Translations under genes and position numbers: made by a program
Source of the DNA: Clostridiales bacterium CHKCI001
Lineage (GTDB): Bacteria; Bacillota; Clostridia; Lachnospirales; Lachnospiraceae
Assembly (NCBI GenBank): GCA_900045905.1
Contig: FCNS01000008.1
Span: forward strand, 208,526 to 272,525
Direction of reading: 5' to 3'
Length of the DNA: 64,000 nucleotides
Shown: piece after piece, positions 53,112 to 63,323 of the stretch
Position numbering within the stretch: position 1 is the first letter of the stretch
How the letters are laid out: each line of letters starts with the position of its first letter
The notes under the pieces: generated by a model
Seen by the model: the letters and a program-made list of their open reading frames with translations, nothing else
Databases searched by the model: none
Told to the model about the DNA's origin: nothing

Positions 53112-54591
53112 TTTGACGCATCCTCCTTTCTACCACTGCTAACAGCTGTGTCAGTCCCCATACAAGGATAAAATAAATAATGGCGATTGCAATCAATGGA
53201 TAGAATGCTTCATATGTTCTGGAAATAATAAAATCTGCTGCCTTTGTTAAATCTTGAATCGCCACATATCCAACAATAGAAGTTTCCTTTAATAATGTAA
53301 TAAACTCATTTCCAAGTGCTGGGAATGCATTTTTAATCGCCTGAGGCAAAATAATATAACGCATTGTTTGAGCATAAGTAAATCCAAGAGAACGTCCGCC
53401 TTCCATCTGTCCATTATCTACTGCCATAATACCTGCACGGATATTTTCTGCCACATAGGCACCACTATTGATACCAAATGTTAAAATGGCTGCCAAATAT
53501 GCCATGTTGCTTCGGAACACGATCATATACATAATCAGCAACTGTACCATAACTGGTGTTCCACGCAAAATATTAATATAAATATTAGCAATAACAGATA
53601 AAACTGTCTTTCGCTTTTTTCTCGTCTCCGTTAACTTCATTAATGCAATCACAAAACCAAGTATAATTCCAAGACAAACAGCAGCGAAAGAAATACCGAT
53701 CGTAACACCTAGTCCTTGTAACAATAATTGATAGCCATTTGTATCTATAAATACATACTTGCAGTCATAAATAATTTGCATAATCGGATTATTAGAAGTT
53801 TGGCGAACGTTTACTGTATTTCCGTTAATATATTGATCTACAATTTGATCAAACACACCATTGTTCTGAATTCTCTCTAAACCTTCATTAATATCGTCCA
53901 ATAATTCCTGATTTCCTTTTCCCACCGCAATTGCATAAAACTCCTCTGTATCAGAAAGATCCAGATAAGTCAAATCTTCCTGATTTGCAGCAACAAAAGA
54001 ATGAGCTGGACTAGAATCAATAACAACTGCATCAACTCCGCCGTTTTTCAATTCTACAATTGCATCAGCTCCCTTTTTAAAGCGCTTTACTTCTGTACTA
54101 CTATCTGTAATAACTTCATTATCCTCTGCTGGTGTAACAAGAATATCTCCAGTCGTACCCTCCTGCACAGCAATCTTCTTTCCATTTAACTCTGCCAATG
54201 AATTAACAGCACGATCTTTTTTAAACACAATGCTTTGTACCGCACCATAATAACTGTTTGAAAAATCCACCGTCTGTTTTCTTTCTTCTGTAACTGTCAT
54301 ACCTGCTGCTACTGCATCCAGTGCTCCAGTTTTTAGTGAGGCAGCCAAAGATTTGAACTCCATATTTACAATATCAATTTCATATCCCATTTCCTCCCCA
54401 ATGGCTCTCATAATTGCCATATCAAATCCATCTACTTCTCCCTCATCATTGATGTATTCAAATGGAGGAAATTCTGCATTTGTACCTACTTTTATGATCT
54501 TTTTCTCTTCATCTGTTTGGCTCGCACATCCCCCAATTATAAAACAGATAAGCAGTGCAAAGATACAAATTAATCTAGTTTTTCGTTTCAT
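53098..54591 (-). CDS. Fused substrate-binding lipoprotein and permease of a polar amino-acid ABC transporter
   Basis: The N-terminal part (to about residue 265) is a GlnH-type binding protein with lipobox IGGC (Cys22) and [26 protein letters not shown]. Residues from about 285 form a HisM/GlnP permease with five or so helices and the EAA-like loop [41 protein letters not shown]. Such fusions occur in Firmicutes glutamine/arginine transporters. Lipid attachment of the N-terminus plus permease helices would tether the binding domain at the pore. Substrate specificity is not readable. Confidence 0.93.
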   Translation of the reverse strand: MKRKTRLICIFALLICFIIGGCASQTDEEKKIIKVGTNAEFPPFEYINDEGEVDGFDMAIMRAIGEEMGYEIDIVNMEFKSLAASLKTGALDAVAAGMTVTEERKQTVDFSNSYYGAVQSIVFKKDRAVNSLAELNGKKIAVQEGTTGDILVTPAEDNEVITDSSTEVKRFKKGADAIVELKNGGVDAVVIDSSPAHSFVAANQEDLTYLDLSDTEEFYAIAVGKGNQELLDDINEGLERIQNNGVFDQIVDQYINGNTVNVRQTSNNPIMQIIYDCKYVFIDTNGYQLLLQGLGVTIGISFAAVCLGIILGFVIALMKLTETRKKRKTVLSVIANIYINILRGTPVMVQLLIMYMIVFRSNMAYLAAILTFGINSGAYVAENIRAGIMAVDNGQMEGGRSLGFTYAQTMRYIILPQAIKNAFPALGNEFITLLKETSIVGYVAIQDLTKAADFIISRTYEAFYPLIAIAIIYFILVWGLTQLLAVVERRMRQSDLR

Positions 54592-54703
54592 ATACTCTCC
54601 TTTCCTATGCCTTCTAACCGAATCGGTTTTATCTAAAGAGATATTATCGGTATCCCCTTCCGATATGTTATCTTATCATATTTTCTTGCATACAACAATA
54701 CAA

Positions 54704-54735
54704 ATATACACATTTTTCGAGAAAATTGTGTATAT
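54704..54735. other. Long imperfect inverted repeat between sbcC and the amino-acid transporter
   Basis: ATATACACA pairs with TGTGTATAT around TTTTTCGAGAAAAT, an almost continuous palindrome. It lies 45 bases past the sbcC stop and about 110 bases upstream of the transporter start, so it may terminate sbcC transcripts or serve as an operator for the transporter. Confidence 0.5.
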
Positions 54736-54779
54736 TTATTCGTCATCTGCATAGAACTAGAATCCACAAAACGAATCTC

Positions 54780-57700
54780 TTATTCCTTAATCTGGCTACC
54801 CCAACTTTTTTTAATAACAGAAATTTGCTTTGGAATCCGTTCTTTTAATTCATTCACATGAGAAATAATTCCAATCATATGTTTTTCATCCGTCAGCTTT
54901 ACTAGCGTCTCAATTGCCAGATCTAAGGCATTACGATCCAGTGCTCCAAATCCTTCATCAATAAACATTGCATCAATTTCAATTCCTCCTGCATAATTTT
55001 GAATCACATCTGAAAATCCCAATGCCATAGAAAGAGCCGCCTGAAAAGATTCTCCACCCGATAAAGAAGTAATTGGACGGATTGTTCCAATATAATAATC
55101 CATAACCTCTAGCTCTAATCCACTTTTACTCCTTTTATTACTTGCAGTTTCCATATATCTTAATTCATACTGTCCACCTGACATAATTCGAAACCGTTTA
55201 TTGGCTTCATGGATTACTTTTCTAAAATAGAATGCCTGTACAAACTGTTCAAACTTAATTTTCTCTTTTCCTGCCAGTTCTCCATTTGCAGTATCAGATA
55301 AAAGCTTCACCATTAAATAATTTCTCCTTGTCTGCTTTTGTCCAGACTTTTGAATGGCTATTTGCTGATGAATTCTCCGATTTGCATCCAGATCAGAACG
55401 GATTGTCTGTAATTGTTTCTCCTGCAATTGTTTTTCTTTACGAATTTCTTCCATTCGTTTATTTATCATTTCTAGTTCTATATACATTTTTCCTTTTGTC
55501 TCTTTTTCCAATTGGTGAATTCTATCGTAGCAACGAGTTTTTTGCATCTTCCACTCTTCAATTTCCTTTTGAAGTCTTTGAATTTCTTCCTCTCCTATAT
55601 AGGCATCTTTCCATTCTGATTCATCTGAAAATTCACATTCGTTCAATATTTTAAAATAATTCTTTTCTGCTGTTTTTATATCTAATTGGGCTAGCTGCTG
55701 CTGTTCTTGTTTCCATTCTCCCTGCATTTGGTGAAGCCTTTTTTGGTCCTCTTTCTCTTTTTGATATGCAGCATAATACTCTGTTTTTATCTTTTCACAA
55801 GTGTACTGTGCAGTTTGTATACTCCTATACAATTCCTGCTTTTCAACGATTCTCTCTTCTGATCCTATATTTTCTATATTTGTATTCAACTCTGTTTGTT
55901 TCATTTCCACTTGATGTTGTTCCTCTAAATAATCCAATTGCTGTTGCAGTAACAATTGTTCTTGTCTCTCTAATCGCTCTAACTCCTTTTTCAGCTCATT
56001 CAATTCTTTTTGCTTCTTTTCTATCTCCTTATATCGTGTTTCTAAATCGGATAGATTCTGAATAAGTTTTCCCCTTTGATTCTGCAAAAATAGTAGAATT
56101 TCATCTGCACTTTCTTCCTCTTTATCCCAGCCACAGCGTTCTCGAATTTCTTTCCATCCTTTTTTCCATTCGTTTTTTAAAAATTCTGCTTTCACTTTAT
56201 ACTGTTCACAAATACGAACCATCGCATCTCGATCTTTCTTTTTCTGCTCTACTTGCATTTCTAATTGCTCTAATTCTTCTTTTGATGGAGCCTTTTGAGT
56301 TACTTTTCTCAATTGAGGATGATGGGTGGAACCGCAGACAGGACAAGGTACTCCTTCTTGCAAATCCATTGCCAAGATACCTGCGATCTCTTGACGAAAC
56401 CTTTCATTTGCTTGATAAAATTTTATTTCCAACTTTCTGCAATCTGATTCTGCTTTTTTATACTCTTGTTGTTTTTTTCTTAGTATTTGATATGTGGAAG
56501 TCTCTTCTCTTATTTGTTGTAGAATTGTATCATTTTGCAGTAACTGCTGACGGACTGTTTCCTTTTGCATTAAAATTTGATCTTTATTTGCTATTTTCTT
56601 TTCTAATTCTTCTACCTGTTTTTTTATTTTTCTTTTCTTAGTTTTTCCTTGCTCCTGTTCTTCTTGATTCATCTGAATTATTTTTTTTATTTGATTGCAT
56701 TTGTTTTCCAACCGATGAAGTTCCTGTATTAATTGTTCCCTAATTTCTAATTGATGCAGTTCCTTTTTCCATTGTTCTATTTGTATGGTCCAGTTCGGAA
56801 TCGTTTGAAATGCTTCCTCTGCTTTCTTACATAAATCAGAATTAGCTGCCTGCTCTTTTAGTAACTGCTGAATCTCAACTGCTTTTTTCATTAGACTGGC
56901 TTCTAATTGAGCATATTGATTGGACAATTGTACTAATTGTCTTTGCACTGGTGCAACTTTATAAAATGCCATTGTTCCAAGCCGAATTTTTTCTTGTTTC
57001 TGATTGATCGTTGCCTCTTGAAGATCAACTTGCTGTCTATTATTATATTCTTGCTCTAAGAGCTCTAATTTCTTATTATCCTCTATTATTTGTGTATATT
57101 GTTTTGTTTTATCTAAAATTCTTTGCTCCAATTGTTCTAACTGAATTTCTTTCTGTTTCTTTTCTTTCTCTTGTTCTTGCAACAATTGCTCTAATAATTG
57201 TTCTAACTGCACTTCATTTTGCTCTTTTTTCGCTAATTTTACTTTTGTTTCCCAATCTCCCGAAGCCACCATATGATTCAGCCATTGTAAAATGTTTTGA
57301 TCGGCTCGCTCACATTGCTTTCTTAGCTGATTTGCATCTTCGGCAATCTTTTTCTGGAACTGCTCCAATGGTTCTGTTTGAAATGCCTTCCGAAAGATTT
57401 TACCTCGTTCTACACTGTCGGCATACAATAGACGCTGAAATTCTCCTTGCGCAATCATAGAGATCTGTTTAAACTGTTTCCAATCTACTCCCAACAATTC
57501 CACGACTGCCGATGTTACTTTATCAAAATCTACAACTGACTCTCCATTCGGATAGAGTAATACTGCATCCTTTTTTTCCATTACCATACCGTGTCCTCTT
57601 TTGGCTGGACGCATATAGTCAGGATTTCTTTTTATATAATAACGTTCTCCCCGATGAAAAAACTCTAACTCTACATAGGTTGACTGACCTTTCTGAGCAA

Positions 57701-57908
57701 ATCCACTGCAAAAAGACTGACTTGCACGATATGCCCCACTTGCTTCTCCAAATAGAGCAAACGTGATTGCATCAAATATTGTAGTCTTTCCTGCTCCCGT
57801 GTCTCCACTAATTAAAAAAAGCCCTGTTACACCTAATTTTTCAAAATCTACCACTTGGCAATCTCCAAATGGTCCAAACGCACTCATAGTTAAACGAATT
57901 GGTTTCAT
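54780..57908 (-). CDS. sbcC: Exonuclease SbcC (Rad50-like SMC ATPase)
   Basis: SbcC with SbcD cuts DNA hairpins and processes blocked ends. The 1,042-residue protein has N-terminal Walker A FLISGDTGAGKTTIFDAITFALFGEASG, two long coiled coils, a zinc hook CPVCGSTHHPQL near residue 523, the signature SLSGGESFQAALSMALGFSDV and Walker B IDAMFIDEGFGALD. It is of normal length and starts 27 bases after sbcD with AGGAAG. Confidence 0.96.
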   Translation of the reverse strand: MKPIRLTMSAFGPFGDCQVVDFEKLGVTGLFLISGDTGAGKTTIFDAITFALFGEASGAYRASQSFCSGFAQKGQSTYVELEFFHRGERYYIKRNPDYMRPAKRGHGMVMEKKDAVLLYPNGESVVDFDKVTSAVVELLGVDWKQFKQISMIAQGEFQRLLYADSVERGKIFRKAFQTEPLEQFQKKIAEDANQLRKQCERADQNILQWLNHMVASGDWETKVKLAKKEQNEVQLEQLLEQLLQEQEKEKKQKEIQLEQLEQRILDKTKQYTQIIEDNKKLELLEQEYNNRQQVDLQEATINQKQEKIRLGTMAFYKVAPVQRQLVQLSNQYAQLEASLMKKAVEIQQLLKEQAANSDLCKKAEEAFQTIPNWTIQIEQWKKELHQLEIREQLIQELHRLENKCNQIKKIIQMNQEEQEQGKTKKRKIKKQVEELEKKIANKDQILMQKETVRQQLLQNDTILQQIREETSTYQILRKKQQEYKKAESDCRKLEIKFYQANERFRQEIAGILAMDLQEGVPCPVCGSTHHPQLRKVTQKAPSKEELEQLEMQVEQKKKDRDAMVRICEQYKVKAEFLKNEWKKGWKEIRERCGWDKEEESADEILLFLQNQRGKLIQNLSDLETRYKEIEKKQKELNELKKELERLERQEQLLLQQQLDYLEEQHQVEMKQTELNTNIENIGSEERIVEKQELYRSIQTAQYTCEKIKTEYYAAYQKEKEDQKRLHQMQGEWKQEQQQLAQLDIKTAEKNYFKILNECEFSDESEWKDAYIGEEEIQRLQKEIEEWKMQKTRCYDRIHQLEKETKGKMYIELEMINKRMEEIRKEKQLQEKQLQTIRSDLDANRRIHQQIAIQKSGQKQTRRNYLMVKLLSDTANGELAGKEKIKFEQFVQAFYFRKVIHEANKRFRIMSGGQYELRYMETASNKRSKSGLELEVMDYYIGTIRPITSLSGGESFQAALSMALGFSDVIQNYAGGIEIDAMFIDEGFGALDRNALDLAIETLVKLTDEKHMIGIISHVNELKERIPKQISVIKKSWGSQIKE

Positions 57909-57935
57909 CGTCTTCCTTTCCTCTTCCTACCTAAT

Positions 57936-59054
57936 CTAGGATAAATATTTTTTAATATACTCTTTTTGTTCTAATGTTAGTTCTACCTGATTTTGCTTTT
58001 GGAAAAATTGTTCAAACAATTCCAGATCTGTCTTATTTTCTATTTCCATTTCTATATCATCGTCATTTTGCTGTTTTAACCTAGAATTGTCAAAATCCAA
58101 TCGCAATATATTTGGATATATGTTGCGCAAAGTATCCAGTGGATGATACAATTCCTCTTCATCAGTAAGAGTAACTCTTATATAATCATTTCGATCCGCT
58201 CTTGTATAATGCTTTGGATCAATTAAATCGTTCAGTTTTCCTTTTATTTCTCTCATTTCATGCAATGGCTTTAATGGAATTGCAGTTAATTTAATTTTTC
58301 CTTTTTCCTCCATTTCAATCATCATAGCTGATTTTTTATGCATTACTTCAGAAAAAGAATATTTTAAGGGCGATCCCGCATATCGGATTGTTTCTCTTCC
58401 TACTTTTTGAGCTTGATGTAAATGTCCAAGTGCAACATAATCAAATAGTTCAAATACACCACAATCTACTGCATCCAGCCCTCCTATTGATGGATTTTCT
58501 GAGTCACAGCATTCTGGCATCCATGATCCATTTGTTACAAATTGATGTGCGATTAGTATATTCCTCTGTGTAAAATCTACTTTTGCTCCCTCTATAATCT
58601 TTTTAACGGCGTCTTCACAATTCTCTGCTTTATAATACTTTCTAACAGCAGACGGTTTTATAAACGGAAGCATATAAATATTTAATGCTCCCCATACATC
58701 TTCTAACGTTACACAATCCAATTTTCCTTCAAATATTCCAGCAATATGAATTCCTTTTTGTTTCATAATCTCTTTTCCGAATTGAAGCCGTTCTCCAGAA
58801 TCATGATTTCCACTAATTACAAACACTTCTTTTTCTTGCTTATTTAAACTTGTTAAAAAATGATCCATAATCGAAACTGCTTCTTCTCCAGGTACTAATT
58901 TATCATAAACATCCCCTGCCACCAAAACAATATCTGGATTTTCTTTTTCACATAATAATAGGATTTGACTTAAGATTTTCCTCTGCTCGTTCAACATAGA
59001 ACATCCATGTACTTTTTTTCCAATATGTAGATCTGACAAATGCAGTAATTTCAT
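57936..59054 (-). CDS. sbcD: Exonuclease SbcD (Mre11-like nuclease)
   Basis: The calcineurin-like nuclease of the SbcCD complex. The 372-residue protein shows all phosphodiesterase motifs: HLSDLHIGK, LVAGDVYDKL, VISGNHDSGERLQFG, IAHQFV and ALGHLHQAQ. The C-terminal part (about 270-372) is the SbcC-binding region. An AGAGAGGAAG site precedes the start. It forms a two-gene operon with sbcC. Confidence 0.96.
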   Translation of the reverse strand: MKLLHLSDLHIGKKVHGCSMLNEQRKILSQILLLCEKENPDIVLVAGDVYDKLVPGEEAVSIMDHFLTSLNKQEKEVFVISGNHDSGERLQFGKEIMKQKGIHIAGIFEGKLDCVTLEDVWGALNIYMLPFIKPSAVRKYYKAENCEDAVKKIIEGAKVDFTQRNILIAHQFVTNGSWMPECCDSENPSIGGLDAVDCGVFELFDYVALGHLHQAQKVGRETIRYAGSPLKYSFSEVMHKKSAMMIEMEEKGKIKLTAIPLKPLHEMREIKGKLNDLIDPKHYTRADRNDYIRVTLTDEEELYHPLDTLRNIYPNILRLDFDNSRLKQQNDDDIEMEIENKTDLELFEQFFQKQNQVELTLEQKEYIKKYLS

Positions 59055-59116
59055 TTTTCTTCCTCTCTTATTTTAATAAAAACTAGATAGTTAGCACATC
59101 TAAAATATTTTATATG

Positions 59117-59142
59117 GCAAGAAAGAGAGCAGCCTTTCTTGC
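59117..59142. terminator. Hairpin downstream of the lipoprotein gene at 59201
   Basis: GCAAGAAAG pairs with CTTTCTTGC around an 8-base loop. It follows the leftward adaptor operon, but the T-run after it is weak. Confidence 0.4.
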
Positions 59143-59200
59143 ATACTCTCTCCCTGTTTCCTAATTCACACCAACTGTTGTCGTTTTCTGGATTTTCTAA

Positions 59201-59956
59201 TTAATTTTGAAAATTTGGTTCTGTCATTTTCTCACTTACTGAACTAGAAGTTTCTACTTCAGAACTTGGGGTTGATCCTGTTGTCATCTGCTCCGTAGAC
59301 TGTGCTGGAACACCTGTTGTCGGCTCTGTGGACTGTACTGGAATACCTGTCGTCTGCTCTGTAGACTGTGCTGGAACAGCCGTTGTCGGCTCTTGTGCTT
59401 CCAGAGACTTTTTCTCCTTTTTCGTTAACTCTGCAACCCAAGCTTCTACTGGTACTTCAATACCACTGGAATCTTTCTCCATCAGAATTTTTAAAGGATC
59501 TCCTTCCTCAATTTCAGTGAAGCTAATTTCTTTGTTTTCTTTATGAATCGGTATTCCAACTGGAAGCTGCAATGCTACAATTACTTCAGTATCATCACTT
59601 ATATCTGTTTCATTTTGGCTTTCTTCTTCGCTATCCAAACTACTTTCTGACTCTTCTTGACTTTCTTCTTCACTACCAGAACTGCTTTCTGATTCCTCTC
59701 TACTCTCTTGTGCACTGGAAGAATCCGAACTAAAAGATTGTTCGGATGAACTAGAATCCTCTTTTGTATTGTTTTCTTCTTCTCTGCTTTCATACTGACG
59801 TTGTAGCACAATTTCATTTCCTACAATTTTCTCTACTGTACCATAAACAAGTCTCTGATCATTCCCTACCTTTACAGAACTATTATCACATCCCGAAAGT
59901 GCAACAATACAACAACTTGCAATGACGGCTATAAAATATTTATTTTGTCTCTTCAC
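59201..59956 (-). CDS. Ser/Glu-rich repeat lipoprotein
   Basis: This 251-residue lipoprotein has the lipobox LSGC (Cys23). A short folded region (VYGTVEKIVGNEIVLQRQ) resembles an OB/RND-adaptor-like strand pair, and is followed by a long Ser/Glu tract (residues 60-115), a second folded segment (VIVALQLPVGIPIHKENKEISFTEIEEGDPLKILMEKD) and three 11-residue repeats (TTAVPAQSTEQ and variants). It starts at GTG 59956 inside the 3' end of the adaptor gene with GGAGG. The repeats look like a wall-spanning stalk. Function unknown. Confidence 0.75.
   Translation of the reverse strand: MKRQNKYFIAVIASCCIVALSGCDNSSVKVGNDQRLVYGTVEKIVGNEIVLQRQYESREEENNTKEDSSSSEQSFSSDSSSAQESREESESSSGSEEESQEESESSLDSEEESQNETDISDDTEVIVALQLPVGIPIHKENKEISFTEIEEGDPLKILMEKDSSGIEVPVEAWVAELTKKEKKSLEAQEPTTAVPAQSTEQTTGIPVQSTEPTTGVPAQSTEQMTTGSTPSSEVETSSSVSEKMTEPNFQN
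59288..59386. repeat. Three tandem 33-bp repeats inside the lipoprotein gene
   Basis: Units at 59288-59320, 59321-59353 and 59354-59386 share CTGTAGACTGTGCTGGAACA-like cores and encode TTxxPxQSTEx. They could change in number by slippage. Confidence 0.85.
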
Positions 59957-61325
59957 TTTCGTCCTCCATATTCTTCACAAGGATTTTTTGACCCTCTTCT
60001 AATCCAGACATAATTTCTACATTTTCTCCATCAGAGAATCCTGTTTTTACCTCAATTTCTTTTACACTCCCATCTGTGTCATAAGCTTCTACATAAGAAG
60101 CAGTATTCCTTCTAATAATCGACTCAACAGGTACAAAAAGCACATCGTTTACTTCTTTTTCAGTAAACACAACACTTCCAGTCATATCCGTATAAACAGT
60201 TTTTTCATTATCTGTCATTCGCACAGTTACCTGATATTCATTTTGCTCGGTATCATCGGATGCATTCGGTTCTAAATTGATAATCTCTCCAGAAATTACT
60301 TCATTCTCATAAACATCCAATTTTAAATTCACTGCATCTCCTACATGGAAAGATAAAATCTTATTCTGAGAAACTCCTACTGTCATTGTAATTTGCCCGG
60401 AGTCTGCATAGGTAATAATATTCTTATCTGTCTTCAATGCCTCTCCAGCTTTACAACTCACAGAAACTACTGTGCCGCTGCAAGAAGCTTTTATTACACC
60501 ATCTCCCATATTTGTTTCAAACTGCTCTACGGCATCATTAATACTCGTAAGATATGTTTGAGCTGATGTAACGGTATCCTCTAATTCCTTTTCCGCGTTT
60601 TCTTTCACTTCTTCTGCATAATCATAATTTAACTGAGCTTGATCATATTCCTGTTTTGCCTGTATCTCTTTGGATTCTTTTTCATTTTGTGCAGTCTGTA
60701 ATCTTGTTTGCAGACTGCTTAAATTACTTCTTTCCACTGTTAACTCTGTACTTGTCCCATTATTACTCTCCAAAGAGCGAATCCTCTCTTGACAGGCAGC
60801 AATTTCATCTTGTAACGATTTAATATTATTTTCTAATGTCTGCATGGTAAGATTATATTTTTCTTCTGCATTTTGTCCATCTGCTATACTCTTCTGATAC
60901 GTATACTCGATATCCAGACTTTTTTCTTCTTTGTCCATCTGTGCAAGTGATACTGCTCTTTCCGCTTTTTTCTGCTCTTTTTCCAACATTTCCTTATATG
61001 CTTGCACACTCTCATCGGTTAGTTTAATAACTGGAACTCCTTCATTCACTGCAAGTCCTGGGACAGCGTACACCTCTTCAATTTCCAATACAACTTTGTC
61101 TGAGTCTTTTTCCGGAGTATTGAACGTTTCTCCCAATAGAGAAATATTCTCATAGGCAGCCTTTACAGCTATCCTCCCCTCTCTTGTTAATCCGTCTGCA
61201 ATATCACCCTTTTCTACTTCAATCTCACTATAATCTTCTCTAGATCTTTGATTCTCGCACCCCGTACTCACTCCTGCAACCAATAAAGATAAAATAAAAA
61301 TAAATGCAGTATTTCTTTTTCTCAT
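59940..61325 (-). CDS. HlyD/MFP-type efflux adaptor lipoprotein
   Basis: The 461-residue protein has the lipobox STGC (Cys23), beta/lipoyl-like halves (VLEIEEVYAVPGLAVNEGVPVIKL and GVIKASCSGTVVSVSCKAGEALKTDKNII), a long coiled-coil hairpin between them (about 108-260), a beta-barrel segment (AVNLKLDVYENEVISGEIINLEP) and a membrane-proximal domain ending VFVPVESIIRRN and VEIMSGLEEGQKILV. This is the MacA/HlyD adaptor layout used with MacB-type ABC exporters. No ABC ATPase or permease is adjacent on either side within the window. Translation is coupled to the upstream adaptor by ATGA. Confidence 0.88.
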   Translation of the reverse strand: MRKRNTAFIFILSLLVAGVSTGCENQRSREDYSEIEVEKGDIADGLTREGRIAVKAAYENISLLGETFNTPEKDSDKVVLEIEEVYAVPGLAVNEGVPVIKLTDESVQAYKEMLEKEQKKAERAVSLAQMDKEEKSLDIEYTYQKSIADGQNAEEKYNLTMQTLENNIKSLQDEIAACQERIRSLESNNGTSTELTVERSNLSSLQTRLQTAQNEKESKEIQAKQEYDQAQLNYDYAEEVKENAEKELEDTVTSAQTYLTSINDAVEQFETNMGDGVIKASCSGTVVSVSCKAGEALKTDKNIITYADSGQITMTVGVSQNKILSFHVGDAVNLKLDVYENEVISGEIINLEPNASDDTEQNEYQVTVRMTDNEKTVYTDMTGSVVFTEKEVNDVLFVPVESIIRRNTASYVEAYDTDGSVKEIEVKTGFSDGENVEIMSGLEEGQKILVKNMEDESEETK

Positions 61326-63052
61326 TGTGTACCTCCTGATGGCAACAGTTCTGTAGATAACTCTGTACTACTTTCTGTCGAATTTTGTGAAGTTTCCACT
61401 TGACTTTGCGATACATCTTCACCTGAACTCTCCGTATTATTTTGTGAAGTTTCTTCACTTGAGCGTTCTGTTTCTTGATCTTCTGATGTTGTATTTTCTA
61501 TTATCTCCCCACATAGCACAGTTGCATCGAGTCCGTCTTTTAGTTGCTGTTCTCCCTGCTCTATAGCAATTGTCACATTATATTCAATCTCATCTGTATT
61601 TTTTTGTACTGCTCGTTCCAAATCCATAGCAGAAACTGTCCCAGAAAACAATTGCTCATATCCCTCTACGGCTATCTTAACTATATCTCCTACGTTCCAA
61701 TCTACAATCTCATCTTGAGGTACATTCACATTGATAAGAACAGATGCGGCATCATCATAACTTAAAAGACTTTTTTGTTCTTCTATTTTATCCCCATTAT
61801 GATAACGAAAGGAAGAAACTATCATATCTTGTTCTGCATAGATAATTCCATCTTCCATCGCATATAATTCATCTCTGGCTTTTTCCCATTTTTCGATGTT
61901 TGCTTTTGTCTCATTCAATTCTTCATCCAGTGTTTCTATCACTATATTATAACGTTCTTCTGCCTGGTTAGACAGTAATATGGCTCTATCATATTCTTTA
62001 TTAATTTCTATGCTCTGAGATTCATCCTTTTCTTGTTTATCATTATACTCTTCTTGAAGGGAACTTAACGTATCTTGTAGCTTGTTTTTTTCTGTCTGTG
62101 CCTCACTTACTTTTCTTCCATAATCAGATAATAATTTATCGTACTGTTCTTGCATCAAACTATAACTATTTTCTGCCTGGTTTACCATATTTTGCAATAA
62201 TTCTAGTGTAGCAGAATCAACATTTTGGGATCCACTTTGCGCTTCTGAAAGCATTCTTTGAACATTTTCCATAAGACGTCTACTATTTTCAACAGCCTCT
62301 GCCATATCAATAATTCCATATTCTTCATAATATGTATTATTTGCCAGTGCTTTCTCATAATTATCCATCTGTAATGTAATCTGTTCAATCTGCTTAGCTA
62401 AATCCGTAGCATCCGTTTGCAAAGATTGTAGTTGAGTGTCCCTTATAGAAGCTGCCATCTCCCCACTCTGTTTTGCTTGCTCTCTTTCATATTCGGCATT
62501 TCTTTTTTCAAGCTCATAACTTACTTCTTTTTGCTCAACTTCTGCCTGTGCCGCGTCAATCTGATTATTATAATATTCTAAAAGTTTTTGCATACTTTCT
62601 GAACTAATTTTTAAAATTGGATCTCCTGCTTTTAAGGTATTTCCACTTTTTACATAAACTTCTTCTATTTCTAGTTCTACATTTTCCCATCCATTAAGAG
62701 GAAATTTTAATTGCTTCCTCTTTAACTTTGTTTCTCCCTCTAGTTGAGTTTCATAAGAAATTTCGGAAGTTTTTTGTGACTGGGAAGAATCTACCTGTAC
62801 ATTTGATCCTTCTTGATTGATCTGCTCGGAAGTTTCTTCTGGAGTTGAGCTTTCTCTTGACTCTTGTGCTGAACTTTCTTCTGCTGCTTCCGATTTGTCC
62901 TCTGTGGAATTTTGTATTTCCGTGCTATTGTCCTCGATCGAAGAACTTTCTTGTTGGGCATATACAATACTGGACAAATTTAAATTGTTTATTGTTGCTG
63001 CCATTAGAACAGCTCCAATGGCTAAGATTCTATTTCTTTGTATTTTTCTCAT
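61322..63052 (-). CDS. HlyD/MFP-like exported adaptor with long coiled coil
   Basis: The 576-residue protein has a Sec signal peptide (cleavage near Ala32), a Ser/Glu-rich segment to about residue 100, a lipoyl-like half (VELEIEEVYVKSGNTLKAGDPILKIS), a very long coiled coil (about 150-395), the second half (DGIIYAEQDMIVSSFRYHNGDKIEEQKSLLSYDD) and a beta-barrel (VGDIVKIAVEGYEQLFSGTVSAMDLE). It ends in a Ser/Thr/Glu-rich tail. It is a paralogue of the downstream adaptor. Both adaptors may assemble together outside the membrane; the transporter partner is not encoded nearby. Confidence 0.82.
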   Translation of the reverse strand: MRKIQRNRILAIGAVLMAATINNLNLSSIVYAQQESSSIEDNSTEIQNSTEDKSEAAEESSAQESRESSTPEETSEQINQEGSNVQVDSSQSQKTSEISYETQLEGETKLKRKQLKFPLNGWENVELEIEEVYVKSGNTLKAGDPILKISSESMQKLLEYYNNQIDAAQAEVEQKEVSYELEKRNAEYEREQAKQSGEMAASIRDTQLQSLQTDATDLAKQIEQITLQMDNYEKALANNTYYEEYGIIDMAEAVENSRRLMENVQRMLSEAQSGSQNVDSATLELLQNMVNQAENSYSLMQEQYDKLLSDYGRKVSEAQTEKNKLQDTLSSLQEEYNDKQEKDESQSIEINKEYDRAILLSNQAEERYNIVIETLDEELNETKANIEKWEKARDELYAMEDGIIYAEQDMIVSSFRYHNGDKIEEQKSLLSYDDAASVLINVNVPQDEIVDWNVGDIVKIAVEGYEQLFSGTVSAMDLERAVQKNTDEIEYNVTIAIEQGEQQLKDGLDATVLCGEIIENTTSEDQETERSSEETSQNNTESSGEDVSQSQVETSQNSTESSTELSTELLPSGGTQ

Positions 63053-63323
63053 AACTTATGCCAAACTCTCCAATACAAACTGATCTATTTTCACTTTTGA
63101 AACATCTCTTAGTATATCAGAATCAAATCAATATTTCCACCATCTTTCTGTGAAAAAATATTTATTTTTCCCACAGCAAACTTAAAATATGATCGATTCA
63201 ATGCTAAAAATTTAATATTCAAGATTTGTTCTTGTATTATAGCTAATTTTAAATTATAATATTTCTAATTAGACTAATAAAAATGTCCTAGTCTAAAACT
63301 AATAAACGAAAGGATGGATTTCT

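Noticed and set aside
54592..54779. Amino-acid riboswitch or T-box upstream of the ABC transporter
   Set aside because: Only a promoter-like TTGTAT-17-TATGAT and an inverted repeat were found; no conserved riboswitch core.
55286..57766. Several 80-150-codon frames antisense to sbcC
   Set aside because: They mirror the Gln/Glu/Lys-rich coiled-coil codons of sbcC and have no ribosome binding sites.
62203..62388. Short frames overlapping the long adaptor genes
   Set aside because: They are alternative-frame shadows of coiled-coil sequence without start signals.
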